A DNA stretch of 64,000 bases from SAR202 cluster bacterium (GTDB taxonomy: Bacteria; Chloroflexota; Dehalococcoidia; Lucifugimonadales; OSU-TB39): positions 1 to 64,000 of the forward strand of contig VFGY01000037.1 of the NCBI GenBank assembly GCA_009392195.1, written 5' to 3'. A program made the translations under genes and the position numbers. Numbering within the stretch: position 1 is the stretch's first letter; each line of letters opens with the position of its first letter. The notes under the pieces were generated by a model. The model was not told the DNA's origin. It saw only the letters and a list, made by a program, of their open reading frames with translations, and ran no database searches. Of this stretch, positions 1-9,226 are shown one piece after another.

Positions 1-1
1 A

Positions 2-78
2 GGGCGGTTAGCTCAGTGGTTTAGAGCGCTGCGTTGACATCGCAGAGGTCACAAGTTCGACCCTTGTACCGCCCACCA
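2..78 (+). tRNA. tRNA-Val (GAC)
   Basis: Full cloverleaf. The 7-bp acceptor stem pairs 2-8 with 68-74, the D-arm reads GCTCAGTGG, the T-arm contains GTTCGAC, and the anticodon loop TTGACAT is closed by a CTGCG/CGCAG stem. Anticodon GAC reads valine GUC codons. The 3' CCA is encoded at 76-78. Base 1 precedes the mature end, so the whole gene lies inside the window. Confidence 0.96.
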
Positions 79-100
79 TTGATTTATAGATATAAATCAA
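79..100. repeat. perfect inverted repeat just after tRNA-Val
   Basis: Ten bases (TTGATTTATA) are repeated exactly in inverted orientation around a GA spacer, directly after the tRNA CCA. The stem is AT-only apart from one G:C pair, and no long T-run follows. It may aid 3' processing or act as a weak terminator; the sequence alone does not decide. Confidence 0.5.
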
Positions 101-304
101 GGTGTTTGGTGGTACTTTCATTATCATTCAAGCATTGGTGGAATGTGGTTTTTTAAGATTTTTTTTAAGATTATAGTTTGTTTCATCGTGAACTGCGTAA
201 ACAACAGTAACTCTAAATCAGGTAACTAAAACTAGTTCTAAACAATCGTTAGGCTTTGCTGCCCAATATACCGATTTAGAGATGCATGGAGTATAGTAAA
301 TCCC

Positions 305-435
305 AACACTTATTGGATATGGAATATTATGGGATCGACTGTCGGTATGATTATTGGAGGTATAGGTATTTTATAGTAGTTATCATTGGATTTGTCCTCT
401 AGAGTATGGACTATAGTAGAGAGGAGGGAGATTAA
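305..435 (+). pseudogene. decayed copy of the MGYRG single-TM micropeptide family
   Basis: Two overlapping frames carry recognisable remnants. Frame one (305-376) encodes a hydrophobic stretch with IMGSTVGMII, resembling IMAGSTIVAII of the micropeptide at 35100-35210. Frame two (361-435) encodes FIVVIIGFVL, an in-frame TAG, then SMDYSREEGD and TAA. This parallels FVVVVIGFVFYSMGYRGQGGD of the ORF at 35292-35402. Across 63 aligned bases ending at the stop I count about 14 mismatches. The TAG replaces a tyrosine codon, and a frame change is needed to join the halves, so the copy appears inactivated. No start codon with a Shine-Dalgarno sequence was found. Confidence 0.6.
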
Positions 436-581
436 GTTTTTAGGGAATCTGTAAATTATGGGCAATAAAACTCAATTAATACTAATTTAAATTGTGAAAA
501 CTTGTTCTAGGACTCATTAACAGATTCTTTTGAATTAACTTATACTAGAGTAGCGATAATGATTTTATTAAGAGGTAAATT

Positions 582-1130
582 ATGACAGATAAAATGGTTA
601 ATGGGATATTGTTTATAATAGCTGGCCTGGGTTCAATGGTTGCTTATATTGCTCTAGGTGAAACAGGACTTTTAGATGCGGGGCATACAGAAAAATTTGC
701 AGCTTATGCATTACTTACTCTACCAATAGCGTTTATGATGATAAAGAATGTTACAAGAAATACTTACATTGACGCAGGGTTAATAATGATAGTCGTTGGT
801 TTGAGTATAGGGCTTGTTTCAGATGCTATAAATAGTGCAGAATTGGGTGGTGATTCTGACTTAATTGGAGAAGCAATTGCATGGACAGGATGGTCTATTA
901 TGTATCTTGGAATATCCATAACTGGAATAGGATATTTGCGAACCGACCTTTTCCCTAATTGGCTATCAGGTTTATTAACAGTTGCCTCCTTTGCAATGTT
1001 TGCTTTTCTTGCTTTCTCAACTACTGAGATATTAACAAACAACGGTGATAATATTGTGCCGCCTTTATGGGGGATTAATAGTCTCGTTTTGGTTGTCTTG
1101 GGAATATTCACCATGAGACGAAAAGAGTGA
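582..1130 (+). CDS. multi-pass membrane protein of unknown function
   Basis: A 182-residue protein with about six hydrophobic segments (roughly residues 5-25, 40-55, 62-82, 96-116, 124-144 and 160-178) and a positively charged end, MRRKE. The ATG has an AAGAGG ribosome-binding site seven bases upstream. I do not recognise the family. The second half (a W-x-LG-IG-L helix, a PxW turn and the MRRxE tail) loosely resembles the membrane protein at 34249-34890. Both lie downstream of copies of the same micropeptide family, here a decayed one. No catalytic or binding motif is visible. It is followed by tRNA-Asp on the same strand. Confidence 0.75.
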   Translation: MTDKMVNGILFIIAGLGSMVAYIALGETGLLDAGHTEKFAAYALLTLPIAFMMIKNVTRNTYIDAGLIMIVVGLSIGLVSDAINSAELGGDSDLIGEAIAWTGWSIMYLGISITGIGYLRTDLFPNWLSGLLTVASFAMFAFLAFSTTEILTNNGDNIVPPLWGINSLVLVVLGIFTMRRKE

Positions 1131-1269
1131 CTTATACGATTTGGTATGATTATTGTAGAATTTCAAGCTAAATATAAAGGCTAAAAAACAGTCTTTATAT
1201 TTTCTGCGATTAGTTTTACAATTATGTTGATAGAAATAGCATCTTGCATAATAAGATTGAATATTTGAA

Positions 1270-1346
1270 GGCCCCGTGGTGTAGCGGTTTAACATACTGC
1301 CCTGTCAAGGCAGAGATCGCCGGTTCAAATCCGGTCGGGGTCGCCA
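1270..1346 (+). tRNA. tRNA-Asp (GTC)
   Basis: The acceptor stem pairs 1270-1276 with 1336-1342 and contains one G:U pair. The anticodon stem CTGCC/GGCAG closes the loop CTGTCAA, giving anticodon GTC. The T-loop contains GTTCAAATC, the discriminator is G at 1343, and the CCA is encoded at 1344-1346. Confidence 0.96.
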
Positions 1347-1404
1347 CCAACTGGTCATTATCCCCTCTCCACAATCACCTATATCATTTGAAACAAGAAT
1401 TAAT

Positions 1405-2079
1405 TCAAGCATCTCCATAAACAAGTTCGTGTATATCGAATATCTTGCCAGTTATCAGATATAAAACACGTTCACTTATATTTGTAGCTCGATCTGCTAT
1501 CCGTTCAATATTATGGGACACCCATAGTAAATATGTTGCTCGTTCTATTGTTTTAGGATCAGAAATCATAAAAGTAAGCAATTCTCTATATACCTGATTA
1601 TATAATTCATCAACTTCACTATCGTCTTTGCAAACTTGAATAGCTAATTGTTCGTCTCGATTAACTAATGCATCTAAACTTCTAGACAACATTTTCGATG
1701 ATTTATCAGCCATTCTAGGAATATCAACTAATGGTTTTAACATAGGCTCTTTATCCATAGAAACACTAATTTTAGCTATTCCTTCCGCATAATCACCCAT
1801 TCTTTCTAATTCTTCAGCTATATAAAGAACAGATATTACTGTCCTTAAATCCCCAGCCATAGGGTTCTGTGTTGCAATAACACTTATACATTTTTCTTCA
1901 ATTTGATTTCTTAAGTCATCTATCAAATCATCATCATCAATAACGGTTTTCGACAACGACAAATCTCTATTCTTTAAAGCAAGAACTGAACGGTCTATAG
2001 ATTTTTCCACCATACTTCCAAGAACTAATAGTTGATCTTGAACCTCTTTTAAACTCCTATCGAAATCTGTCCTAGGCAT
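1405..2079 (-). CDS. phoU: phosphate transport regulator PhoU
   Basis: A 224-residue, entirely helical protein of the PhoU family, which links the Pst transporter to the PhoR kinase and damps the phosphate response. Two tandem PhoU repeats are visible, each with the typical metal-binding E/DxxxD pattern (near residues 80-100, AEELERMGDYAEGIAKIS, and 180-200, SHNIERIADRATNISERV). Length is normal. It is the last gene of the minus-strand pst operon, 37 bases after pstB. Confidence 0.95.
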   Translation of the reverse strand: MPRTDFDRSLKEVQDQLLVLGSMVEKSIDRSVLALKNRDLSLSKTVIDDDDLIDDLRNQIEEKCISVIATQNPMAGDLRTVISVLYIAEELERMGDYAEGIAKISVSMDKEPMLKPLVDIPRMADKSSKMLSRSLDALVNRDEQLAIQVCKDDSEVDELYNQVYRELLTFMISDPKTIERATYLLWVSHNIERIADRATNISERVLYLITGKIFDIHELVYGDA

Positions 2080-2116
2080 TTTAAACCTCCGTTATTAATT
2101 GGATTCACAATTAAAT

Positions 2117-2911
2117 TCAACTAAATCGACCTGTAATGTATCCTTCGGTTTTTTCATTTTCAGGGTCAGTAAACATTTTTTTAGTGTCGCCAAATTCTAC
2201 CAGATAACCGGCTCTATCATCACCAGTCATCAAAAACGCAGTTTCATCAGAAACTCTAGCTGCCTGCTGCATGTTATGAGTTACGATAACTATAGTAACA
2301 TCGTTTACTAATTCTCTGATAAGTTCTTCTATAGCTATAGTAGCAATTGGATCAAGGGCTGAGGCAGGTTCATCCATTAAAATAACTTCAGGTTCTACAG
2401 CTAGTGCCCGAGCAATACACAATCTTTGTTGCTGTCCACCAGATAACTCTAGCGCACTTTTTTTCAATCTATCTTTAACTTCATCCCATAAAGCAGCTTT
2501 CCTTAAAGCCTGTTCAACTGCTTCTCCTAAATCTCCATCGTAACCATTTATTTTCAAACCAAAAGCTACATTTTCATATATCGATTTAGGAAAAGGATTA
2601 GGCTTTTGAAAAACCATTCCTATCCTATATCTTATTTCAGTCGAATCAACTTTAGGTCCATAAATGTTCAAATTTTCAAATAAAACAGTCCCTTTAGCCT
2701 CAAATCCTGGAATCAAATCATTCATTCTATTAAAACATCTCAACAATGTACTTTTGCCACAACCAGAAGGACCAATAAAAGCCGTAACAATATTTCTTTT
2801 TATAGACAAATTAACTGAATTTACTGCCTTAAAGGTTCCATAATAAGCGTCAAGGTCTATTGCCTTTATAGCTATATTATTTAAGTGGTTTAAATCGTTC
2901 TGATCACTCAT
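2117..2911 (-). CDS. pstB: phosphate ABC transporter ATP-binding protein PstB
   Basis: A 264-residue ABC ATPase that powers high-affinity phosphate uptake at the inner face of the membrane. The Walker [10 protein letters not shown], a Q-loop in [10 protein letters not shown] (PstB-typical), the signature LSGGQQQR, Walker [14 protein letters not shown] and the H-loop THNM are all present. The start overlaps the last eight bases of pstA, consistent with translational coupling. Confidence 0.97.
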   Translation of the reverse strand: MSDQNDLNHLNNIAIKAIDLDAYYGTFKAVNSVNLSIKRNIVTAFIGPSGCGKSTLLRCFNRMNDLIPGFEAKGTVLFENLNIYGPKVDSTEIRYRIGMVFQKPNPFPKSIYENVAFGLKINGYDGDLGEAVEQALRKAALWDEVKDRLKKSALELSGGQQQRLCIARALAVEPEVILMDEPASALDPIATIAIEELIRELVNDVTIVIVTHNMQQAARVSDETAFLMTGDDRAGYLVEFGDTKKMFTDPENEKTEGYITGRFS

Positions 2912-3788
2912 TAGACCTCCTTTGATATTTTATGCGCAGATATACTGCTATTGCGTTCATAAGAAATAATACTGCTAACAAAATAACTATACCGCCAGCT
3001 GCAATTCCCCTAAAACCTTCCTGGGGTCTTGCTACCCAATTGAATATTTGAATAGGTAATACAGTAAACCTGTCCATAGGACCTGAAGGCACGAATGTCA
3101 GATATACTAATGCACTTATGGCTATCATTGGAGCCGACTCGCCAATAGCCCTGGACATTGCTAAAATAGTACCGGTCAATATTCCAGGAAATGCCGAAGG
3201 TAATATAATATTACTAACGACTTCCCATCTAGTTGCACCCAAAGCAAAAGCAGCTTCTCTATAGGTGATGGGAATCGATTTGATAGCCTCACGAGACGTC
3301 AAAATTATAATCGGAAGAATCAGCAAAGACATCGTCAATGCCCCCGCTAACACACTTCTACCTAGTGCTAAAACTTGAACGAACAATGCAAGTCCTAATA
3401 ATCCATACACTATAGACGGTACACCAGCTAAATTCGAAATGTTAACTTCTATAAGTTTAGTAATCCAGTTTTTAGGCGCATATTCTTCCAAATACACGGC
3501 TGCCCCTATACCTATAGGTATACTAATTATTGCTGTACAAGCCATCACCCATACTGTACCCATTAATGCCGACAACAATCCTGCCTGTTCAGGATGTCTT
3601 GATGGATAATTAAAGATAAGATTCTTACTTACCCACGGTAATCCTTTAATCAACACTTCTGCAAGTAACACAATCAGTCCAATTAAGGCAATCGTTAATG
3701 CTATTATCAACGCAATATTTAGAACTGCTCCAACAGTTTTACGTTTGTTTATCCTTCTATTAAATTTTGTGCCTTTATCAAAATACAT
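2904..3788 (-). CDS. pstA: phosphate ABC transporter permease PstA
   Basis: A 294-residue inner-membrane permease with about six transmembrane segments and the BPD/EAA loop ([14 protein letters not shown], about residues 180-195) that docks onto PstB. It also has the PstA-type [15 protein letters not shown] segment. It sits four bases after pstC and overlaps pstB. It forms the channel of the Pst importer together with PstC. Confidence 0.96.
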   Translation of the reverse strand: MYFDKGTKFNRRINKRKTVGAVLNIALIIALTIALIGLIVLLAEVLIKGLPWVSKNLIFNYPSRHPEQAGLLSALMGTVWVMACTAIISIPIGIGAAVYLEEYAPKNWITKLIEVNISNLAGVPSIVYGLLGLALFVQVLALGRSVLAGALTMSLLILPIIILTSREAIKSIPITYREAAFALGATRWEVVSNIILPSAFPGILTGTILAMSRAIGESAPMIAISALVYLTFVPSGPMDRFTVLPIQIFNWVARPQEGFRGIAAGGIVILLAVLFLMNAIAVYLRIKYQRRSNE

Positions 3789-3792
3789 ATAT

Positions 3793-4800
3793 CTAATACC
3801 TCACGCCCCATTTACTAACCACGAAACTACCAATTATATTCATTGATATAGTCAAGGCAAACAACATTAAACCAACGGCAAAGATAGTATTGAATTCTAA
3901 CGACCCATGGGGGGTTTCACCTAAACTTAGCTGTACAATAAATGCTGTCATAGTTTGTATACTTTCCATTGGATTAAATGTAAGTCTAGGAGTTGCTCCG
4001 GCAGCTATTGTGACCAACATGGTTTCGCCTATAGCTCTTGATAAAGCTAGCAAAAATGAAGCTATGACACCAGAAAGCGCAGCTGGTACCACAACCTTAA
4101 AAGCTACTTCACCTTTAGTTGCACCTAGAGCATATGCGCCTTCTCTAAGAGATCTTGGCACAGCTATCATAGCGTCTTCGCTTAAGGATGCAACAAAAGG
4201 GATTATCATTAGCCCCATCACAAGTCCCGCACTGAGAGCATTAAATATTATTAGATCTGGCAGGATTTTTTGTAATTGTGGCGTTAGAAAAGTTAAAGCA
4301 AAATAGCCATACACTACTGTCGGTATTCCCGCCAAAATCTCTATGAATGGCTTTAAAATACTTCTTATTTTATTTGGCACATATTCAGAAAGAAATATAG
4401 CAATTCCAACACCTGAAGGTATAGCTATAACGGCAGATATCAATGCAACCAGCAAGGTACCACAAACCAAAGGGAGAACCCCATAATCCCTAGGCTTCAG
4501 TATAGGCGACCATCGAGTGCCAAAAATAAAATCAATTATTGAAACAACGTTGAAAAATGGCCAAGCTTGGATTAGTAAACTAGTTACTATTCCAATTGTG
4601 GTCAAAATAGAAACAAGAGCACACAGTAAAAAGGCGTAACTTGCAATCTTAGACTTTTTGTGTCTCCAACTAGTGGACCTTCTACTTTTATCTGTACGAA
4701 TTAAATTTGATGTATTCAATTTAAACAGATTACTCTCTTTGTAAAAAATCACCAGGCAACGACTCCGTAAATTCACAAGACTGAAATCGTCGCCCAGCAC
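3793..4800 (-). CDS. pstC: phosphate ABC transporter permease PstC
   Basis: A 335-residue permease partner of PstA. The EAA loop reads REGAYALGATKGEVAFKV, and family motifs include GVGIAIFLSEYVP and SRAIGETMLV. The frame opens at a GTG at 4800, but the first 27 residues look unlike a permease N-terminus. An in-frame TTG at about 4719, preceded by AAAGAGAG, is an alternative start that puts the first helix about 20 residues in. The N-terminal boundary is therefore uncertain. Confidence 0.92.
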   Translation of the reverse strand: MLGDDFSLVNLRSRCLVIFYKESNLFKLNTSNLIRTDKSRRSTSWRHKKSKIASYAFLLCALVSILTTIGIVTSLLIQAWPFFNVVSIIDFIFGTRWSPILKPRDYGVLPLVCGTLLVALISAVIAIPSGVGIAIFLSEYVPNKIRSILKPFIEILAGIPTVVYGYFALTFLTPQLQKILPDLIIFNALSAGLVMGLMIIPFVASLSEDAMIAVPRSLREGAYALGATKGEVAFKVVVPAALSGVIASFLLALSRAIGETMLVTIAAGATPRLTFNPMESIQTMTAFIVQLSLGETPHGSLEFNTIFAVGLMLFALTISMNIIGSFVVSKWGVRY

Positions 4801-4836
4801 TCTATCCGATATTTATTTATTACACTTGTGTTTGAA

Positions 4837-5811
4837 TTACTTTATTCTATTAAAGTTTTCGGCATACACTGAAGATGATACAGATACATATCCAACTTCA
4901 TCTACTAAACTTTTTCCATTATCCATGTAGAATTTCACAAATTCTTTCACTTCTAATCTTTCAACACTCTTAGCATTAACATAAATGAACAAAGGTCGAG
5001 ATAATGGTGTATATGAACCATCTTGAATTGTAGTTCCAGTAGGTACAACACATCCATTACCATCATCTATTCCAACAACTTTCAGGTTATCTTTGTTTTC
5101 TTCATAGTATGCATAACCAAAATATCCTAATGAACCCTTATCACCTGATATACCTTGCACGAGTACATTATCATCAGCACTAGCTGTGTAATCACTTCTT
5201 GACGCCTGTGCTTCACCATTTATCTCTTCCGTAAAATAATCAAATGTTCCTGAATCTGTATCTGGTCCATAAAGTCTCATCTTTTGATCCGGAAAACTTG
5301 ACCTAATCTGATTCCAATTATTGATGGTTGAACCAGGTTCCCATACCTTCTTAAGCTCTGCCACAGTCAAACAATCAACCCAAGTGTTGCTTGGATTAAC
5401 TATAACCGATAATCCATCAGTCCCAACTTTTAATTCGTGGTAGTTAATTCCGTTACTATTTGCCGAATCAATTTCCCTTTGCCTCATTGGTCTTGAGGCA
5501 TTAGATATATCTGTCTCGCCTGCAGTAAATCTTTTGAATCCACCACCCGTACCTGATACTCCTACGTTAACCCGCACGTTTTTGTGTAACTTGCCAAAAT
5601 CCTCCGCAACTGCTTCACTCACAGGATATACAGTACTTGAACCATCTATTTCTATGGTGCCACTAAGAGTATTTCCAGACGCTGCAGATACATCAGACCC
5701 AGTATTTTCCCCAATTTGGTCAGATGAGCTACAAGCAATTATTAATAACAAACTAAGTAAAGCTACTAAAAACATACTGACTCTAGTCATTATTATCTTC
5801 GTATTAACCAA
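4837..5811 (-). CDS. pstS: phosphate-binding lipoprotein PstS
   Basis: A 324-residue periplasmic/extracytoplasmic phosphate-binding protein. A lipoprotein signal is present: a hydrophobic segment ends in LLIIAC, where the Cys would be lipidated. The start could be ATG at 5811 or an ATG eight codons further in (MTRVSMF). Binding-site motifs DGSSTVYP and GVSGTGGGFKRF are those of the PstS family. It heads the pst operon, preceded by the TTAACA repeats at 5882-5920. The low-complexity linker after the Cys is typical of lipoproteins. Confidence 0.95.
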   Translation of the reverse strand: MVNTKIIMTRVSMFLVALLSLLLIIACSSSDQIGENTGSDVSAASGNTLSGTIEIDGSSTVYPVSEAVAEDFGKLHKNVRVNVGVSGTGGGFKRFTAGETDISNASRPMRQREIDSANSNGINYHELKVGTDGLSVIVNPSNTWVDCLTVAELKKVWEPGSTINNWNQIRSSFPDQKMRLYGPDTDSGTFDYFTEEINGEAQASRSDYTASADDNVLVQGISGDKGSLGYFGYAYYEENKDNLKVVGIDDGNGCVVPTGTTIQDGSYTPLSRPLFIYVNAKSVERLEVKEFVKFYMDNGKSLVDEVGYVSVSSSVYAENFNRIK

Positions 5812-5881
5812 TGCAACTAAACTCTCTGTTAAATCTTTTTCTTTGAAACGTTTGAATGTTAACTAAAAACATCTCTCATGA

Positions 5882-5920
5882 TGTTAACCAAGGAATAATT
5901 AAATGTTAAGGAATTGTTAA
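5882..5920 (-). promoter_or_regulatory. PHO box upstream of pstS
   Basis: Reading the minus strand, TTAACA occurs at 5920-5915, 5909-5904 and 5887-5882, with a degenerate TTATTC at 5898-5893. These are four units in exact 11-base steps. Two further TTAACA copies lie out of register at 5862-5857 and 5832-5827. The pattern matches the tandem TT(A/C/T)ACA boxes known for PhoP of Bacillus and related PhoB-type regulators. A PhoB homologue is encoded at 8295-9020, so phosphate-starvation control of pstS is a reasonable inference. Confidence 0.75.
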
Positions 5921-5961
5921 AACAAGCCAAGATCAACTTCAGACAGTAAAAATTAACGCAA

Positions 5962-6840
5962 TTATCGAATTACCAGTAAGTCAAACAGCGCACCACATAC
6001 AACAAATATGGCTGAAGCGAATATAAAAAAAGTCAAATTTAATTTAGGGACAAATTTCAAAACAATTTTGATGGAAACCAAGCCTGCAATAAAAGCTGTT
6101 AAACAAGCAATTAAAATAAAAGTAGAAAGACTTACATCAGGATTAGTAAATATTGAATAAAGTGCGGCGGCTAAACTTGCCGGTATGCTCATCAAAAAAC
6201 TCATTACCACCGCTTGGTTTTTACCGACCCCTCTATACAAAAGTAAACTTATCGTAATCCCCGACCTACTCAATCCGGGTAAAACTGCTAAACTTTGAGC
6301 TCCACCTAATATTAGACTATCAATTAATACTTTTTTATATACTGAACGTCTCTCTTTAATTTCATCTGATTTAAGAGTCGATTTTTCGGAAAGGGACAAA
6401 TCGTATATTTGACTAGATTCCGAAACCAAATGTTGAAAATAACGCGATTTAAATAATGACAAAAATCCGGTAAATAACAAAAATACTCCAACAACTAACA
6501 TTCCAAGTGACCCTATCAATGGCGATACTATTTCTACAGTTTTAATTATTACTAGTCCAAACAATCCACTTACGATAAAAGATATCGCTAAAAAAACAGT
6601 TACTGAATCTAAGTTTGAGGGATTCTGTATCAAATTCCTAACCATATACAAAATCTGCTTTCGAAATACTAATATCGCTGATGGAACAGTAGCTAGATGA
6701 ACAAATAAAGCATATTTAACCCCTGTTTCAAACGATACAGATTCTAATTCATTAATTATGAGCCAAACGGCTCCTTCTGAACTAACAGGTATCCATTCCA
6801 AAACTCCTTGGGCAAGTCCAATTATCACTGCGTTCATCAT
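5962..6840 (-). CDS. uppP: undecaprenyl-diphosphate phosphatase UppP/BacA
   Basis: A 292-residue polytopic membrane phosphatase that regenerates undecaprenyl phosphate for peptidoglycan synthesis. The first signature is the variant GLAQGVLEWIPVSSEGAV (residues 8-25). The second, PGLSRSGITISLLLYRG, lies near residue 188 and carries the catalytic Ser/Arg. It stands between phoR and the pst operon on the same strand; since it releases phosphate outside the cytoplasm, location in a phosphate locus makes sense. A charged loop of about 35 residues around position 150 is an insertion. Confidence 0.92.
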   Translation of the reverse strand: MMNAVIIGLAQGVLEWIPVSSEGAVWLIINELESVSFETGVKYALFVHLATVPSAILVFRKQILYMVRNLIQNPSNLDSVTVFLAISFIVSGLFGLVIIKTVEIVSPLIGSLGMLVVGVFLLFTGFLSLFKSRYFQHLVSESSQIYDLSLSEKSTLKSDEIKERRSVYKKVLIDSLILGGAQSLAVLPGLSRSGITISLLLYRGVGKNQAVVMSFLMSIPASLAAALYSIFTNPDVSLSTFILIACLTAFIAGLVSIKIVLKFVPKLNLTFFIFASAIFVVCGALFDLLVIR

Positions 6841-6927
6841 TTATTTGCAGTCCCTATTAACACGATGTATGTATATTCGCATAATCCTTAAAAACATAGT
6901 TTACTCTAAAAAACCTTTAGCAATAGG

Positions 6928-8298
6928 CTATATTTTTTTGAATTTAACCTCAACACGAGTCCCAACTCCTAATTCACTGTTGATTGAGACTTCACCATTT
7001 AAATACCCAACAATATGCTTTACAATTGCTAGCCCTAATCCTGTTCCAATATCAGATCGAGATCTATCTACTTTATAAAATCTCTCAAAGACGTGAGGAA
7101 TGTGTTCTTTATCAATTCCCACTCCATTATCCGAAACTTCAATAGAAACCACCTCATTGTTTTCTTTACAATACACCTTTACAAAATCGCCTTTATTCGT
7201 AAATTTCAGGGAATTTTCAAGTAGATTTGTGAAAATCTGCGTTAGCATCCCAAATTCAGCTACAACCCTACTATCTTGATTTTCATATTCAAAACCTAAC
7301 GCAACTCCTCTTTCACTATATGCTTCAGAAAAAGTTTTACGCAGTTTATCAAATAACAATTCGATTTCAACAGACATTATGTTGGTTTTGACTTGGCCAC
7401 TCTCAAGTTTTGAAAGCTCAAGCAAATCATTAATGAGTTTAGTCATTCTATCCACATCTTGATTGATTCTATAAATAAATTCTTTTCTTATATCGCTATC
7501 TAAATCATCAAAATGTTCTAAACTTTCGGCGAGCCCTTTTATACCAGCTAACGGATTCCTTAATTCATGAGACACATTCGCTACAAATTCTCTCCTAGTG
7601 TTCTCTAAACGCCTGAACCTCGATATGTCGTGAAAGGTAATAAGTACTCCTTCGTGTATCAGATTATCTGTTGAAAGTAAGGGTATGACCAGCACGTAGA
7701 AAAAACCTCCGCTAGATACCTCTACCTCTCCTCCAGAAATTTCCTTTGTTTTTAAACAATGGTCGACCATTTTTTGAATTTCATGGTCTCTTACAACCTC
7801 AATGAATTTCACTCCTTCAAAAGACCTTAATTTAATTGAAAATGATGTTATTGCTGATTGATTTACTAAAGAAATCATGCCTTCTTTATCCAAAACGATA
7901 ACCCCATCAGCCATAGTATCCAAAACAGCAGATAATTTCGTTTTTTCGCTAGACAGATTTTCTACTGTACGATTTAAATGTCCTGCTACTTCATTAAATC
8001 TCCGCGATAATTTTTGGATAAACTGATCTTCGAAACTTCGTGTAATATTTTCGAATTTGGACTCCTGTAAATATAAAAACTCTACATTACTCGAAATATA
8101 TTCAATATCAATTTTTATTCGGTGGAATAAATAGTATAGATATCCGCAAATAAGTGCTGTACTGACCAAAGCACTTAAAAAAGACCAAATAATGCCATCA
8201 AAAATAATTTCGGTGAAAATTTGAGGAAGCAGTATAAATAATCCAACAAATAAACATCTCTTAAAAAATTTAATATCTGTGCTGAGGAATTTTTTCAT
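6928..8298 (-). CDS. phoR: PhoR-type sensor histidine kinase
   Basis: A 456-residue membrane kinase. Two hydrophobic segments occupy residues 13-55, followed by a linker, a PAS domain (about 122-225), the HisKA box FVANVSHELRNPLAG with the phospho-accepting His, and a HATPase domain with N box (TNLLENSLKFT), G1 (VSDNGVGID) and G2 (GTGLGLAIV). The start overlaps the phoB stop by four bases (ATGA), so they form a two-component pair. The adjacency to pst and the PAS layout support a phosphate role. Confidence 0.92.
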   Translation of the reverse strand: MKKFLSTDIKFFKRCLFVGLFILLPQIFTEIIFDGIIWSFLSALVSTALICGYLYYLFHRIKIDIEYISSNVEFLYLQESKFENITRSFEDQFIQKLSRRFNEVAGHLNRTVENLSSEKTKLSAVLDTMADGVIVLDKEGMISLVNQSAITSFSIKLRSFEGVKFIEVVRDHEIQKMVDHCLKTKEISGGEVEVSSGGFFYVLVIPLLSTDNLIHEGVLITFHDISRFRRLENTRREFVANVSHELRNPLAGIKGLAESLEHFDDLDSDIRKEFIYRINQDVDRMTKLINDLLELSKLESGQVKTNIMSVEIELLFDKLRKTFSEAYSERGVALGFEYENQDSRVVAEFGMLTQIFTNLLENSLKFTNKGDFVKVYCKENNEVVSIEVSDNGVGIDKEHIPHVFERFYKVDRSRSDIGTGLGLAIVKHIVGYLNGEVSINSELGVGTRVEVKFKKI

Positions 8299-9020
8299 CC
8301 TTCAAATCTATACCCCACACCTCGAATAGTTACTAGCCTCTTTGGATTAGCTGGATCTTCTTCCAACTTTACCCTCAACCACCTTACATGTACATCAACG
8401 CTTCTGAAATCCCCTATAAACTCTTGGCCCCAAAGTTGATCTAATATTTCGCCTCTTGTAAGGACTATTCCAGTGTTAGACATAAATAGAAATAACAGCT
8501 GAAATTCACGAGGCTTCAAATCCAATTCAAATTCACCTAAGGTAACTTGATGCCTGTGAGTATCAATAATTAAATCTCCACTTCTTAATACCCGGTTACG
8601 ATCACCACCATTTTTACGATAATCTGACTTAGTAGATTCTTCTTGAAAAGTAGCTCTACGTAGAATAGCTTTAACTCTAGCAGTCAATTCATGCATTCCG
8701 AACGGTTTAACTAAATAATCATCAGCTCCAATTTCGAGTCCCACTACTCTATCAATCTCTTCTCCTTTTGCTGTTAACATTAAGACAGGAACATTGCTGT
8801 AACTTCTAATTATCTTACATATCTCTAATCCATCTAACTTAGGTAGCATCAAGTCTAAAATCAAAAGATCTATTTTCTGTTCATTAAAGACAGCAAGTCC
8901 CTGTTCACCGTCATTTGCAACATAAACTAAGTATCCAGATCTCTTCAGATTGAATTCGATTGCTTTTAGTATATTGGTTTCGTCTTCAATAATTAAAACC
9001 GACTTCTTTGATGAACCCAT
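8295..9020 (-). CDS. phoB: PhoB/PhoP-type response regulator
   Basis: A 241-residue OmpR-family regulator. The receiver domain (1-120) has the acidic pocket EDE, phospho-Asp in LLILDLMLP, and the conserved Lys in LVKPFG. The C-terminal winged helix (about 145-240) has the recognition-helix region RSVDVHVRWLR and the terminal GVGYRFEG. It is encoded with its kinase phoR and is the likely regulator of the TTAACA box before pstS. Confidence 0.94.
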   Translation of the reverse strand: MGSSKKSVLIIEDETNILKAIEFNLKRSGYLVYVANDGEQGLAVFNEQKIDLLILDLMLPKLDGLEICKIIRSYSNVPVLMLTAKGEEIDRVVGLEIGADDYLVKPFGMHELTARVKAILRRATFQEESTKSDYRKNGGDRNRVLRSGDLIIDTHRHQVTLGEFELDLKPREFQLLFLFMSNTGIVLTRGEILDQLWGQEFIGDFRSVDVHVRWLRVKLEEDPANPKRLVTIRGVGYRFEG

Positions 9021-9173
9021 ATAAATTATTTCTCTCGAAGTTAATTTTGTTTTTCCAATTTAATAGTCGCTCATTACACTCGATTAGTCAAAAGTCCATA
9101 ACCGTATGAATTATTTTCTTTTTTTACACTCACTAAAAAAAATCGTTTCACATGAATCAAGCCAACGAACAAG

Positions 9174-9202
9174 TTGACAATGCAATAGAAAATAGATATA
9201 TT
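9174..9202 (+). promoter_or_regulatory. sigma-70-type promoter of the ribosomal cluster
   Basis: TTGACA at 9174-9179 and TATATT at 9197-9202 are separated by exactly 17 bases, close to the housekeeping consensus. Transcription would start near 9209, giving a leader of about 100 bases before rpsL. Phase and strand fit the rpsL-rpsI cluster, and no other equally good promoter was seen in the cluster's upstream region. Confidence 0.78.
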
Positions 9203-9226
9203 TTAGGTTTGTTGATTTTCTATATG

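Larger units (their letters stand above)
79..581. other. 503-base stretch between tRNA-Val and the first intact gene
   Basis: This stretch holds the inverted repeat at 79-100, T-rich low-complexity sequence around 150-175, and at 305-435 a degenerate copy of the micro membrane-peptide family found intact at 35100-35402. From 436 to 570 I see no convincing ORF, RNA or promoter. A purine-rich ribosome-binding site (AAGAGG) stands just before the ATG at 582. Confidence 0.6.

Noticed and set aside
150-175. T-rich stretch as a tRNA-Val terminator
   Set aside because: It is about 50 bases away from the inverted repeat at 79-100 and has no stem directly before it.
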